Under the pieces are notes generated by a model. That model was not told where the DNA came from. It made no database searches and saw only the letters and a list, made by a program, of their open reading frames with translations. Positions 52,120 through 60,341 of a stretch of 64,000 nt of DNA are shown here, piece by piece. This DNA comes from Acidobacteriota bacterium (GTDB taxonomy: Bacteria > Acidobacteriota > Blastocatellia > Pyrinomonadales > Pyrinomonadaceae), in contig JAFDVK010000012.1 of the NCBI GenBank assembly GCA_018269005.1, forward strand, positions 310,001 to 374,000. The letters are read 5' to 3'. Positions within the stretch are counted from its first letter, which is position 1. Every line of letters starts with the position of its first letter. The position numbers and the translations under genes were made by a program.

Positions 52120-54059
52120 GCGTCTTGAAAACAACCTGTCCTTCTTGTGCCGGCCCGATCGAATTCACGGCCGGCTCCACGATCGTTGTCATCTGCCCTT
52201 ACTGCCGCTCGGCGGTTGCCCGAACTGATCGCGGCGTCGAAGATCTCGGCAAGATCGCCGAGATCGCTCAGTCACAATCTCCTCTTAAGGTCGGGCTAAA
52301 AGGCCTCTTTAACGGACAAAGGTTTACGCTCACCGGCCGCGCGCAGATGCGGCACGAAATGGGCGGGAGTTGGGATGAATGGTACGCAACGTTCTCGAAC
52401 GGCTGGGTCGGCTGGCTTGCCGAAGCGCAGGGCCGATTTTATTTGACGTTCTACCAACCGACGCCGGAAGGTGCGGTCCTGCCGACGTTCGAGGCACTCG
52501 AACTTGGCCAACCCGTCTCGCAGATCCCGTCGCAGGTTCCCCTCATCGTCCAGGAACGCGGTACGGCAACCTACGCCGCAGCAGAAGGCGAGATCCCATA
52601 CAAGTTGACGCCTGGTGAGGTCTTTCAGTACGCAGATCTTGCCGGCAAGAACGACGCGTTTGCGACCATAGATTACAGCATTGCGCCGCCGTGGGTCTTT
52701 TTGGGTAAGCAGGTGTCGCTCCCTGAGATCGGGCTCGGCGACGCAAAGCCGCACGAACGAGATGCTCCGCGTGTTTCGTCCGAGGTGATGCGTTGTCCGA
52801 AATGCGGCGGGCCGCTTGCCCTTGCAGCCCCGGACAAATCCGAGCGCGTTACCTGCCCGAACTGCCGTTCACTGCTTGATGTAAATCAGGGTAACTTAAG
52901 TTTCTTCCGCGCGCTCGAACCCTCGCCCGTAGAGAACGCATTTGTTCTTCCCGTTGGCGCCGAAGGAAATTTTCCGGGTGACGTAAAGTTCAAGATCATC
53001 GGCGCGATGGTGCGCAGCGTAACGATCGACGGCGAGAGATATTTCTGGCAGGAGTATCTTCTCTACAATCCGATGATCGGTTTCCGCTGGCTCGTTCATT
53101 CGGACAATCATTGGAATTTCGTCGAGTCCGTAAACACGGCCGATGTTGAGTCGACAGGAAATTATTCCGGATGCACGGCGACCTACAACGGCGAGAAATA
53201 CAAGATCTTTCAGGACGCGACGGCGGTCGTTGAATATGTAAAGGGCGAATTCTATTGGCGCGTCGAACAGGGTGAATCTGTTCAGGCGACCGACTTTGTC
53301 TGCCCGCCGCGAATGCTCTCGCGTGAGGCGACGCGCGACGAAGTGAATTGGTCGGTCGGAACTTATATGCCGGTCGCTGAGGTCGAAAAGATCTTCGGCG
53401 TTACCGACCTGCCGAAGCCGTGGGCAGTTGCGCCGAATCAGCCGTTTACCGGCCGCTTTTGGTACACGTGGGCCGCTCTGCCGCTGCTCGTACTGCTGTT
53501 TGTCGGTATTGTCGGCTTACCGCTTTGGGGAATCTCGCGAACGGTTTACAGCGAACAGATCGACCTGCCTCCGATGCAGAACTCGCAACAGCAGCAGCAA
53601 ATGTTCAGCAAGCCTTTTACGCTTAAGGCGAACAGCAACGTGCGGATCACGGCCCAAGCTCCTGTAAATAATTCCTGGGCCGACCTTGATGTTGACCTTG
53701 TCGATGACAAGAATCAGGAACTTGAATCCGTGAACATCCCGATCGAGTTTTATTCGGGCGTCGATGGCGGCGAATCCTGGAGCGAAGGCGGCCAATCGCA
53801 GGACGCGACGGTCTCGTCCCTGCCCGGCGGCCAATACACGCTGCGCGTTGCCGGCACTTGGGAGAAATGGCAGCAGCCGATGCCGGTGCAAGTGAAGGTC
53901 GAACAGAACGTCAACCGCGGCGTGAACTTCTGCTGCGCGCTCGTGCTCTTATTCTTCGCACCAGTATTCGGCCTGTTCAGGAAATTTAGTTTTGAGGCAA
54001 GCCGCTGGAAGGACAGTATGTTCAGCGCGAGTGCCGGAAGCTCTGATGATGACGAATGA
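52116..54059 (+). CDS. DUF4178 zinc-ribbon membrane protein
   Basis: A 647-residue protein with GTG start. A zinc ribbon at residues 8-30 (CPSCAGPIEF...CPYC) is followed by a DUF4178 domain (GRAQMRHEMGGSWDEWYATF). A second ribbon (CPKCGGPLALA...CPNC) and a second DUF4178 domain (VRSVTIDGERYFWQEYLLYN) come next. A helix near residue 455 (ALPLLVLLFVGIVGLPLW), a beta domain and a last helix (CCALVLLFFAPVFGLF) complete it. DUF4178 recurs beside speD, speE and DUF350 genes; the molecular role is unknown. The two ribbons face the cytoplasm by prediction. Confidence 0.88.
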   Translation: MSVLKTTCPSCAGPIEFTAGSTIVVICPYCRSAVARTDRGVEDLGKIAEIAQSQSPLKVGLKGLFNGQRFTLTGRAQMRHEMGGSWDEWYATFSNGWVGWLAEAQGRFYLTFYQPTPEGAVLPTFEALELGQPVSQIPSQVPLIVQERGTATYAAAEGEIPYKLTPGEVFQYADLAGKNDAFATIDYSIAPPWVFLGKQVSLPEIGLGDAKPHERDAPRVSSEVMRCPKCGGPLALAAPDKSERVTCPNCRSLLDVNQGNLSFFRALEPSPVENAFVLPVGAEGNFPGDVKFKIIGAMVRSVTIDGERYFWQEYLLYNPMIGFRWLVHSDNHWNFVESVNTADVESTGNYSGCTATYNGEKYKIFQDATAVVEYVKGEFYWRVEQGESVQATDFVCPPRMLSREATRDEVNWSVGTYMPVAEVEKIFGVTDLPKPWAVAPNQPFTGRFWYTWAALPLLVLLFVGIVGLPLWGISRTVYSEQIDLPPMQNSQQQQQMFSKPFTLKANSNVRITAQAPVNNSWADLDVDLVDDKNQELESVNIPIEFYSGVDGGESWSEGGQSQDATVSSLPGGQYTLRVAGTWEKWQQPMPVQVKVEQNVNRGVNFCCALVLLFFAPVFGLFRKFSFEASRWKDSMFSASAGSSDDDE

Positions 54060-54095
54060 TCTGCGAGTTCGATCCGCATTGATCTCTTTTTTATT

Positions 54096-54245
54096 ATGTT
54101 CAAGAAACTTTACATGGTCGTAGGCATGGGTGTTGTTCTGCTGTACGGCGCATCGGGATGGTTCGGCTGGGAGATCGCAAACTCCGGCAGCCATTCGCGG
54201 CTCGGTGTTCCGTTCATATATTCCGGCTTCCGTGGAGGAAAATAA
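54096..54245 (+). CDS. 49-residue membrane peptide in the polyamine-type cluster
   Basis: ATG 54096 to TAA 54245: MFKKLYMVVGMGVVLLYGAS then WFGWEIANSGSHSRLGVPF and SGFRGGK. One helix, with a Gly-rich polar tail. Its stop directly precedes the next ATG (TAAATG), and its end supplies that gene's GGAGGAAA ribosome site. Small proteins of this kind accompany DUF4178/DUF350 genes elsewhere as I recall, so it is probably real. Confidence 0.7.
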   Translation: MFKKLYMVVGMGVVLLYGASGWFGWEIANSGSHSRLGVPFIYSGFRGGK

Positions 54246-54503
54246 ATGTTGAATCTGCTTGCATTGGCGCGGGTGCTCGGCGTCGTTAAACTTGAAGAAC
54301 TCTGGAATACGCTCGAAGGAACGGTGATCTTCGTTCTTCTCGGTTTGATCGTTTTTGCGATCGCGTTCGGCATCGTTGTTCTGGTTTCGCCATTCTCGGT
54401 CAAGAAAGAGATCGAAGAAGATCAAAACGTTTCGCTTGCGATAATTATCGGCGCCATCATAATCGGCGTCGCGATGATAATCTCCGCAGCTATTCAGGGT
54501 TAA
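54246..54503 (+). CDS. DUF350 family membrane protein
   Basis: An 85-residue protein with two to three helices. The second half (VSPFSVKKEIEEDQNVSLAI followed by IGAIIIGVAMIISAAI) is the typical DUF350 repeat, YjfL-like. A single unit, about half the length of a duplicated YjfL. It is in an operon with speD, DUF4178 and the membrane speE. Role unknown; presumably a membrane partner of DUF4178. Confidence 0.85.
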   Translation: MLNLLALARVLGVVKLEELWNTLEGTVIFVLLGLIVFAIAFGIVVLVSPFSVKKEIEEDQNVSLAIIIGAIIIGVAMIISAAIQG

Positions 54504-54549
54504 TGCACGTGATGCGAATTTCACAAGTGGAAGTAGGGTTTTTGGTTAA

Positions 54550-56073
54550 GTGAAACGCGCACCACTGCTTTTTCTCAATGTCTTTATCATCGCGATCTGC
54601 GGGCTTATCTATGAGCTGCTTGCGGGCACGCTTTCTTCGTATGTCCTCGGCGATTCGGTAACTCAATTCTCGATCATCATCGGCACCTATCTCTTTGCGA
54701 TGGGTGTCGGCTCATATCTCTCACGTTTTGTTGATAAGAATATCGCGAACCGCTTCGTCGAGGTCGAGCTTGCGGTCGCGGTCGTGGGCGGATTTTCTGC
54801 ACCGCTCCTTTTTCTAACATTCGCCAACCTTTCGTACTTTGCCATCGTCCTCTATGGCATCGTCTTTATCATCGGAATGCTCGTCGGGCTCGAGATACCG
54901 CTCTTGATGCGTATCCTGAAGGACGAGCTTGATTTCAAAGATCTCGTCTCCCGCGTTCTCGCGTTCGATTACATCGGTGCGCTCGTTGCATCTCTTCTAT
55001 TTCCGATATTCTTTGTTCCGCGTCTAGGGCTCAACAGAACTTCGCTGCTATTTGGGATGTTGAATGCAGCGGTCGCGATCTGGGGCACATGGCTGCTCGA
55101 ACCGCTTCTCAAGAAGCACATCACGCTCCTGCGTGTTAAAGGTGCGGTCATCATAATTCTGCTTGCGATCGCGTTCATAAAATCCGACAAGTTGACGACG
55201 CTTGCTGAAGATTCGCTCTACGTTGATAACATCATCTATTCGAAAAGTTCGCATTACCAGCGCATCATCGTCACAAAGGGAAAGACGGGTTACGCATTGT
55301 TCCTGAACGGCAATCTGCAGTTCAGCTCGTTCGATGAATATCGGTATCACGAAGCTCTCGTACATCCAGTTTTCTCAACATTTCGCGGCGAACCGAAACG
55401 CGTCCTTGTTCTCGGCGGCGGCGACGGACTTGCGCTTCGGGAGATAGAGAAATATCCTTCGGTCGAATACATCCAACTCGTCGATCTCGATCCGGATATG
55501 ACGAACGTCTCGAACGCGGTCCCGGCATTGGGCGAACTGAATCATCATTCTTTCCATGACCCGCGAGTGCACGTAACGAACGCAGATGCTTTCGTTTGGC
55601 TCGACACGGTCGAAAGCGATCCATTCGATATCGTAGTGATCGACTTTCCGGATCCGAACAATTTCGCCCTCGGTAAGCTCTACACGACGCGCTTCTACAA
55701 CCTTCTAAAAAAGAAGATACGGCCTGATTCGGCGATCGTCGTTCAAACAACATCGCCGCTGATGGCGCGTATGTCGTTCTGGTGTATCGCGGCGACGCTC
55801 GAAGCCGCGGGATACGACGTAAAGCCGTATTACACGACGGTCCCGAGCTTCGGTGTTTGGGGTTACGCGCTTGCGAGCCTTTCGCCTTTTGACGCGCCGT
55901 CTAAAGTGCGCGACGGTATCGACACGAAATTCATAAACGCCGAGATGATGCCCTCGATGTTCGAATTCCCAAAAGACACGTCACGTCCTGATGAGCCGGT
56001 CGAAGTGAACCGCCTCGATAATCAGGCGCTCGTGCGTTACTACGAATCCGAATGGCGGCGATTCGAGCAGTAG
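54550..56073 (+). CDS. speE: Polyamine aminopropyltransferase with N-terminal membrane domain
   Basis: A 507-residue protein with GTG start. The first 215 residues form about seven helices (LLFLNVFIIAICGLIYELLAG, VVGGFSAPLLFLTF). The C-terminal half is a spermidine-synthase fold: SSFDEYRYHEALVHPVFSTF, VLVLGGGDGLALREIEKYP, YIQLVDLDPDMTNV and VVIDFPDPNNFALGKLYTT. It uses decarboxylated AdoMet from SpeD; the acceptor may be a membrane-linked amine and not free putrescine. 4HB element 3 begins in its stop codon. Confidence 0.9.
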   Translation: MKRAPLLFLNVFIIAICGLIYELLAGTLSSYVLGDSVTQFSIIIGTYLFAMGVGSYLSRFVDKNIANRFVEVELAVAVVGGFSAPLLFLTFANLSYFAIVLYGIVFIIGMLVGLEIPLLMRILKDELDFKDLVSRVLAFDYIGALVASLLFPIFFVPRLGLNRTSLLFGMLNAAVAIWGTWLLEPLLKKHITLLRVKGAVIIILLAIAFIKSDKLTTLAEDSLYVDNIIYSKSSHYQRIIVTKGKTGYALFLNGNLQFSSFDEYRYHEALVHPVFSTFRGEPKRVLVLGGGDGLALREIEKYPSVEYIQLVDLDPDMTNVSNAVPALGELNHHSFHDPRVHVTNADAFVWLDTVESDPFDIVVIDFPDPNNFALGKLYTTRFYNLLKKKIRPDSAIVVQTTSPLMARMSFWCIAATLEAAGYDVKPYYTTVPSFGVWGYALASLSPFDAPSKVRDGIDTKFINAEMMPSMFEFPKDTSRPDEPVEVNRLDNQALVRYYESEWRRFEQ

Positions 56074-56482
56074 GTTCCGAAATAAGTTATAGGTAATAAG
56101 GGATAAGTGATGAGAGATCCGTTGAAGGAAAAGTCGTTCGCTTTCGCACTGCGTATAACTAACCTCGCGGAATATTTACAGAAAGAGAAACGAGAGATGA
56201 CCCTTTCCACAAAGGTACTGGATTCGGGAGTGAACATTGGATTGTTCATCGAAGAAGCAAGACAGGGTGAGGACCGTGCGGATTTCCGACACAAATATTC
56301 GCTTGCGAACAAAGAAGCCTTCAAGACAAATTTTATGCTGAGGCTGTTGAACCAAAGCGGATTCCTGACTTTAGAACAATTCGAATCGATCATTTTTGAT
56401 TGTGAGGAACTTCAAAAGATGCTCATCTCATCTCTAAAAAAACTTTAACTTATTACTTTTCCCTTATCACTTATTTCGGACC
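56073..56482 (+). mobile_element. 4HB element 3 (AAATAAGTGATAAGG-type inverted arms)
   Basis: The left arm 56073-56109 (GGTTCCGAAATAAGTTATAG...) begins in the speE stop codon. The right arm 56447-56482 (...CCCTTATCACTTATTTCGGA-CC) begins in the stop of the enclosed gene and ends 9 bp before the oxidase start. The arms are inverse copies with small differences. The left arm supplies the AAGGG ribosome site of the 4HB gene. Direct relatives of the arm lie at 39837 and 40117. Confidence 0.7.
56110..56448 (+). CDS. Four-helix-bundle protein, second subfamily
   Basis: A protein of 112 residues from ATG 56110 (MRDPLKEKSFAFALRITNLA). It has LSTKVLDSGVNIGLFIEEAR, FRHKYSLANKEAFKTNFMLR and LLNQSGFLTLEQFES, the four-helix-bundle S23/IVP superfamily but a different branch from the two other copies in this window. 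GTG at 56107 is an alternative start. No function known; the neighbours are polyamine-type genes that it interrupts. Confidence 0.85.
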   Translation: MRDPLKEKSFAFALRITNLAEYLQKEKREMTLSTKVLDSGVNIGLFIEEARQGEDRADFRHKYSLANKEAFKTNFMLRLLNQSGFLTLEQFESIIFDCEELQKMLISSLKKL

Positions 56483-56491
56483 TTTTGAACA

Positions 56492-58102
56492 ATGCCCTTA
56501 TCCCGACGCGAGTTACTGACACTTTTTTTGGGGGCGCCGTTCGCGTTCGCGGCGTGTCGGGATACGAGTGCGAAAAGATTGCCTGAGGGTGAGATCGTCG
56601 GGCAATCCGCGAACATCGGTCACATACTCCGTGAAGGAAGGACATTCGAGGTTCCGCCGACGAACTGGGAAACGAAAAGGGTTGTGATCGTCGGCGCCGG
56701 CATCGCGGGACTCTCGGCTGCCTGGCGTTTGAAGGGAAAGGGCTTCGACGATGTCGCGATCATAGAACTCGAGAAGGAACCGGGCGGCACTTCGCGGAGC
56801 GGTGTCGGGAAACCGGTCAACTATCCTTGGGGAGCTCACTATCTTCCCGTTCCATTCGCTGAGAACGCCGATCTTGTTACGCTGCTTGACGAAATGTCCT
56901 TGCTCGAACCTCGCGGTCCGAATGGAGAGATCCACGCAAAGGAAGAGTTCCTCTGCCGAGAGCCGGAAGAACGCGTTTTTTACAAAGGCCGTTGGTACGA
57001 AGGCCTCTACCTGAACGCCGGAGCAAGCCAAGAAGACAAGCGGCAATTCGATGCGTTCTATGCCGAGGTGAATAAATGGATAAACTTTCGCGACGGAAAA
57101 GGTCGAAGAGCATTCGTCCTTCCTGTTGAGCATTGCTCGGACGACGCGGACGCGACGGCTCTCGATAAACTCACTTTTGCAGATTGGCTCACGCAGAACG
57201 GGTTCGATTCCGAGCGGCTGCGATGGTATTGCGATTATGCCTGCCGCGATGACTATGGCTTAAAACTCGAAGAGACCTCCGCGTGGGCGGGACTCTTCTA
57301 TTTCTGCTCGCGTGTCAAAAAGAGCGGCGACGAATCACAGCCTTTCATCACTGTACCGGAAGGCAACGGCCAGTTCGTCAACCATTTCGTCTCAAAAGTG
57401 GGCGATAAAGTGCGGAAGAATTGGATGGCCGTCTCGATCGAGCCGAAAGAGAGCGGCGTCGAGATAACGTGTCTTGTTGACGGCACGCTTCGCGGCATCA
57501 AGGCAGAGAAAGTGATCTTTGCGGGGCCGATGTTTACGGCCGCATATGCGATACGCGGCTTTCGCGAAAACCCTCCGTTTGATGCGAGCGAGTTTCAGCA
57601 TAACGCATGGTTCGTCGCGAACCTCCACTTGAATGAGCGTCCAAAAGTAAGATTCACGAGTGATTTTCCGCTCGCATGGGACAATGTTCTATACGAAAGC
57701 CCGTCTCTTGGATACGTTACAGCAACACATCAGAAGGGTATGGATTACGGACCTACGACGCTGACGTATTATTATCCAATGTGTGCCGAGCAGAATGCCC
57801 GTACGACGCTCTTCGATTACGATCGCGATCAGATCGCGGAAGTCTGTCTGAGCGATATGGAGCGTGCCCACAAAGATATTCGCGAACTCGCGACGCGGCT
57901 CGACGTGATGCGTTGGGGACACGCGATGATCAGCCCGCGGCCGAATTTTATTTGGAGCGGCGTGCGGCAAAAGGCGATGCAGCCGTACCGCAACATTCAT
58001 TTCGCTCACACCGATCTCGGCGGCGTCGCACTTTTCGAAGAGGCGTTCTACCACGGACTGCGTGCGGCTGACGCTATAGTTCAAAACAATGCTAGATCTT
58101 GA
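56492..58102 (+). CDS. FAD-dependent amine-oxidase-like protein, Tat lipoprotein-type signal
   Basis: A 536-residue protein. The N-terminus MPLSRRELLTLFLGAPFAFA-AC has a twin-arginine motif and a lipobox-like Cys. The FAD-binding motif is VVIVGAGIAGLSAAWRLKGK, followed by ELEKEPGGTSRSG. The rest is flavin amine oxidase-like (WSGVRQKAMQPYRNIHFAHT ... DLGGVALFEEAF). Probably acts on amines in the periplasm, perhaps products of the speD/speE pair. Tat export agrees with tatC in the window. It overlaps the next gene by 14 bp. Confidence 0.85.
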   Translation: MPLSRRELLTLFLGAPFAFAACRDTSAKRLPEGEIVGQSANIGHILREGRTFEVPPTNWETKRVVIVGAGIAGLSAAWRLKGKGFDDVAIIELEKEPGGTSRSGVGKPVNYPWGAHYLPVPFAENADLVTLLDEMSLLEPRGPNGEIHAKEEFLCREPEERVFYKGRWYEGLYLNAGASQEDKRQFDAFYAEVNKWINFRDGKGRRAFVLPVEHCSDDADATALDKLTFADWLTQNGFDSERLRWYCDYACRDDYGLKLEETSAWAGLFYFCSRVKKSGDESQPFITVPEGNGQFVNHFVSKVGDKVRKNWMAVSIEPKESGVEITCLVDGTLRGIKAEKVIFAGPMFTAAYAIRGFRENPPFDASEFQHNAWFVANLHLNERPKVRFTSDFPLAWDNVLYESPSLGYVTATHQKGMDYGPTTLTYYYPMCAEQNARTTLFDYDRDQIAEVCLSDMERAHKDIRELATRLDVMRWGHAMISPRPNFIWSGVRQKAMQPYRNIHFAHTDLGGVALFEEAFYHGLRAADAIVQNNARS

Positions 58103-58628
58103 GCTAAAAGCATCCAACTTACATTGGCTTTTGGAAGGGAATCCTCACGGTGATTGTTGCGTTCATGGGGGCGTATTTTTACGACTCGGTGAATATGTTA
58201 TTTCTTCTGGAGATGTGGAGTGGACGGTAAGTACTGCTGCCTTCAATCTCTTAAGAACCGTTTTTCACGATCACCGTGCTGGCGAAAATGTAGAATCCCT
58301 CATTCCTTGTTGCGGGTTCAATATGTGGCCAATCGAATCGGCGCCTGACGGACTATACATTCCAAACTGTAGCAATGGCATTGATTGGGATATCCGCCAT
58401 GAGGGTCGACTCTTAATGCATCGAATTTCGACGGATAAGGAGGTTTGCACTCAACTTCTCGATTGGACTCGGTCTGTTTGCGATTTCGCGGACGAGGTGC
58501 ACAATTTCTTCTATACTGCGTGGCCGAAGAATATTTCTCGCGAAGAAGACAAGAAGGGCTTTGAATTGTTCATGTCCCTTTGGAATCAACGAAGAGCAGC
58601 GGCACAAACGATCATTAATGCAGGCTGA
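58089..58628 (+). CDS. Unknown protein inserted in the cluster
   Basis: A 179-residue acidic soluble protein (LDLELKASNLHWLLEGNPHG, CVHGGVFLRLGEYV, EVHNFFYTAWPKNISREEDK). No family is recognised; size, acidity and fold feel resemble small immunity proteins, but that is a guess. Third-position bases are more AT-rich than those of its neighbours. It overlaps the oxidase gene by 14 bp and the membrane gene by 11 bp, so it is translated within the operon although it may be a late arrival. Confidence 0.6.
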   Translation: MLDLELKASNLHWLLEGNPHGDCCVHGGVFLRLGEYVISSGDVEWTVSTAAFNLLRTVFHDHRAGENVESLIPCCGFNMWPIESAPDGLYIPNCSNGIDWDIRHEGRLLMHRISTDKEVCTQLLDWTRSVCDFADEVHNFFYTAWPKNISREEDKKGFELFMSLWNQRRAAAQTIINAG

Positions 58629-59682
58629 ATTTGCTATTTCAAGAAAGTCAGATCCTTGGCTATTTTCAAGGAATCTTGACCTGTCTGTTTTCCTCGGAAG
58701 CGCGGTCGCGTCCTTGCTGCTGCTTGCGGTCGGATGGCAGTTAGGTATCTTGAACGCGGAGACGCCGGATTGGACGTGGATTTCCGCCGTTCTGCTCATC
58801 GATGTTGCTCACGTCTGGTCAACATCGTTCCGTGTCTATTTCGATATCGCAGAGGTGAAGCGCCGGATCTGGCTCTACACGCTTGTGCCCATAGGCGGTT
58901 ACGCGATCGGAGTTGCGCTCTATTCCGAGGGCGAGCTTCTCTTTTGGAAGGTGCTTGCGGCGGTCGCCGTATTTCATTTCGTTCGGCAGCAGTTCGGTTG
59001 GGTCAATCTCTACCGAAGGAAGCTCGGCGAAACCGGACGCGTAACGTGGTGGATCGACGCCGCGGCCGTTTACTTAGCGAGCGTCTATCCGATCGTCTAT
59101 TGGTGCACGAGTTTGCCAAGGAATTTCGAATGGTTCGTACCCGGTGATTTCGAGGCGTTTCCCGTCGTTCTCGAGCGGATCTTCTTCGTGCTCTACGTCG
59201 CGGCGCTTACGGCGTATTTCGCAAAATCCGTCTATCAATATTTTGCTGACGGCTTCCTGAACATCGGCAAGGACATTATCATCGCGACGACCGCCGTTTG
59301 CTGGTACGTCGGCATCGTCTATTTCAATTCTGACTATGCGTTCACGGTGACGAATGTCGTCATTCACGGCGTGCCGTATTTTGCGTTGATATACTTTTAT
59401 GCGAAGTTCAGACGCGAGACGAGCGGACGGGTTTATAAAACGCTTTCGTCGAATTGGGTATTTTTTCTTGCAACGCTCTGGGCGATCGCGTATATCGAAG
59501 AACTGTTCTGGCATCGCGGCGTTTGGCACGAGAAGCAATGGCTTTTCGGCTCGGATTGGGATTGGACGTGGAACATACGCACCTTCGTCGTGCCGCTGCT
59601 CGCCGTTCCGCAATTGACGCATTACGTGCTCGACGGTTTTATTTGGCGGCGAAAGAATAATCCTGATTTCAGGCTTTTTTAG
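58618..59682 (+). CDS. Multi-pass membrane protein of the polyamine-type cluster
   Basis: A protein of 354 residues from ATG 58618 (MQAEFAISRKSDPWLFSRNL). About eight to nine helices, with conserved-looking His/Trp residues in loops (LLIDVAHVWSTSFRVYFDIA, FHFVRQQFGWVNLYRR, LTHYVLDGFIWRRKNN). These His-rich helices suggest a metal or lipid-modifying membrane enzyme, but no named family can be assigned. The open frame begins earlier (58561), which would overlap the previous gene more; I prefer 58618. It ends directly at the next start. Confidence 0.75.
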   Translation: MQAEFAISRKSDPWLFSRNLDLSVFLGSAVASLLLLAVGWQLGILNAETPDWTWISAVLLIDVAHVWSTSFRVYFDIAEVKRRIWLYTLVPIGGYAIGVALYSEGELLFWKVLAAVAVFHFVRQQFGWVNLYRRKLGETGRVTWWIDAAAVYLASVYPIVYWCTSLPRNFEWFVPGDFEAFPVVLERIFFVLYVAALTAYFAKSVYQYFADGFLNIGKDIIIATTAVCWYVGIVYFNSDYAFTVTNVVIHGVPYFALIYFYAKFRRETSGRVYKTLSSNWVFFLATLWAIAYIEELFWHRGVWHEKQWLFGSDWDWTWNIRTFVVPLLAVPQLTHYVLDGFIWRRKNNPDFRLF

Positions 59683-60291
59683 ATGGACGAGAGACTGAAA
59701 ACTACATTTCTTATCACGGCTTTCGCGGCCGCATGTCTTCTTGCGTCCTGCAAAAGCTCGGCGAACTCGCCGGGATCCGGCATCTTCGGGCCCGCGGACC
59801 AAACTGAACAGGCGGCCGAGCTTGTCGTTCAGGCAAATCAAGACCTTCAAAAGATCAAGGTGCTTTACGAAGACAACGAGGGAAAGCGCATCGAGATAAA
59901 AAAGGCGATGGAGGCGAATGACACTGAGGCCGCCAAGCGGATCGCAAACGAGGTCGAAAAGCTCATCAACGACGGTGCGACATCCGCCAACGACGCGATC
60001 GACAAACTCCAAAAGGCCCAGGAGATGGAGATCAACGACGATTATCGCGAATACCTGCGGCTGAAGGAGCAAAGCCTAAAGCTCGAAGCGGAGGCTTTTG
60101 ACTACTATCGGCAGGCCGCAAAGATCCTCAACGAAAATTTCGATCCGAAGGACACTGCAAAACGAGACAAGGTAAAGGTCGATTTCAAGGACCTTAGCGA
60201 CAAATATCTCGAAACGATGGAGCGCGCTCGCGATTACAGCCATCGTGGAAATGAGCTCGCAAAAGAAGTCGCCATCAGAGAGCAAAATTAA
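59683..60291 (+). CDS. Lipoprotein with coiled coil
   Basis: A 202-residue protein with a lipoprotein signal (TTFLITAFAAACLLASCKSS; the lipobox Cys is in LLASC). The rest is a charged helical bundle (QAAELVVQANQDLQKIKVLY, YREYLRLKEQSLKLEAEAF). Last gene of the cluster, starting 1 bp after the previous stop. Probably periplasmic and anchored to a membrane; partner unknown. Confidence 0.75.
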   Translation: MDERLKTTFLITAFAAACLLASCKSSANSPGSGIFGPADQTEQAAELVVQANQDLQKIKVLYEDNEGKRIEIKKAMEANDTEAAKRIANEVEKLINDGATSANDAIDKLQKAQEMEINDDYREYLRLKEQSLKLEAEAFDYYRQAAKILNENFDPKDTAKRDKVKVDFKDLSDKYLETMERARDYSHRGNELAKEVAIREQN

Positions 60292-60341
60292 AGCGCGATC
60301 TGCTTGCGAAGATCACGCCTCAATTTCATTGCCGTTGCGGG

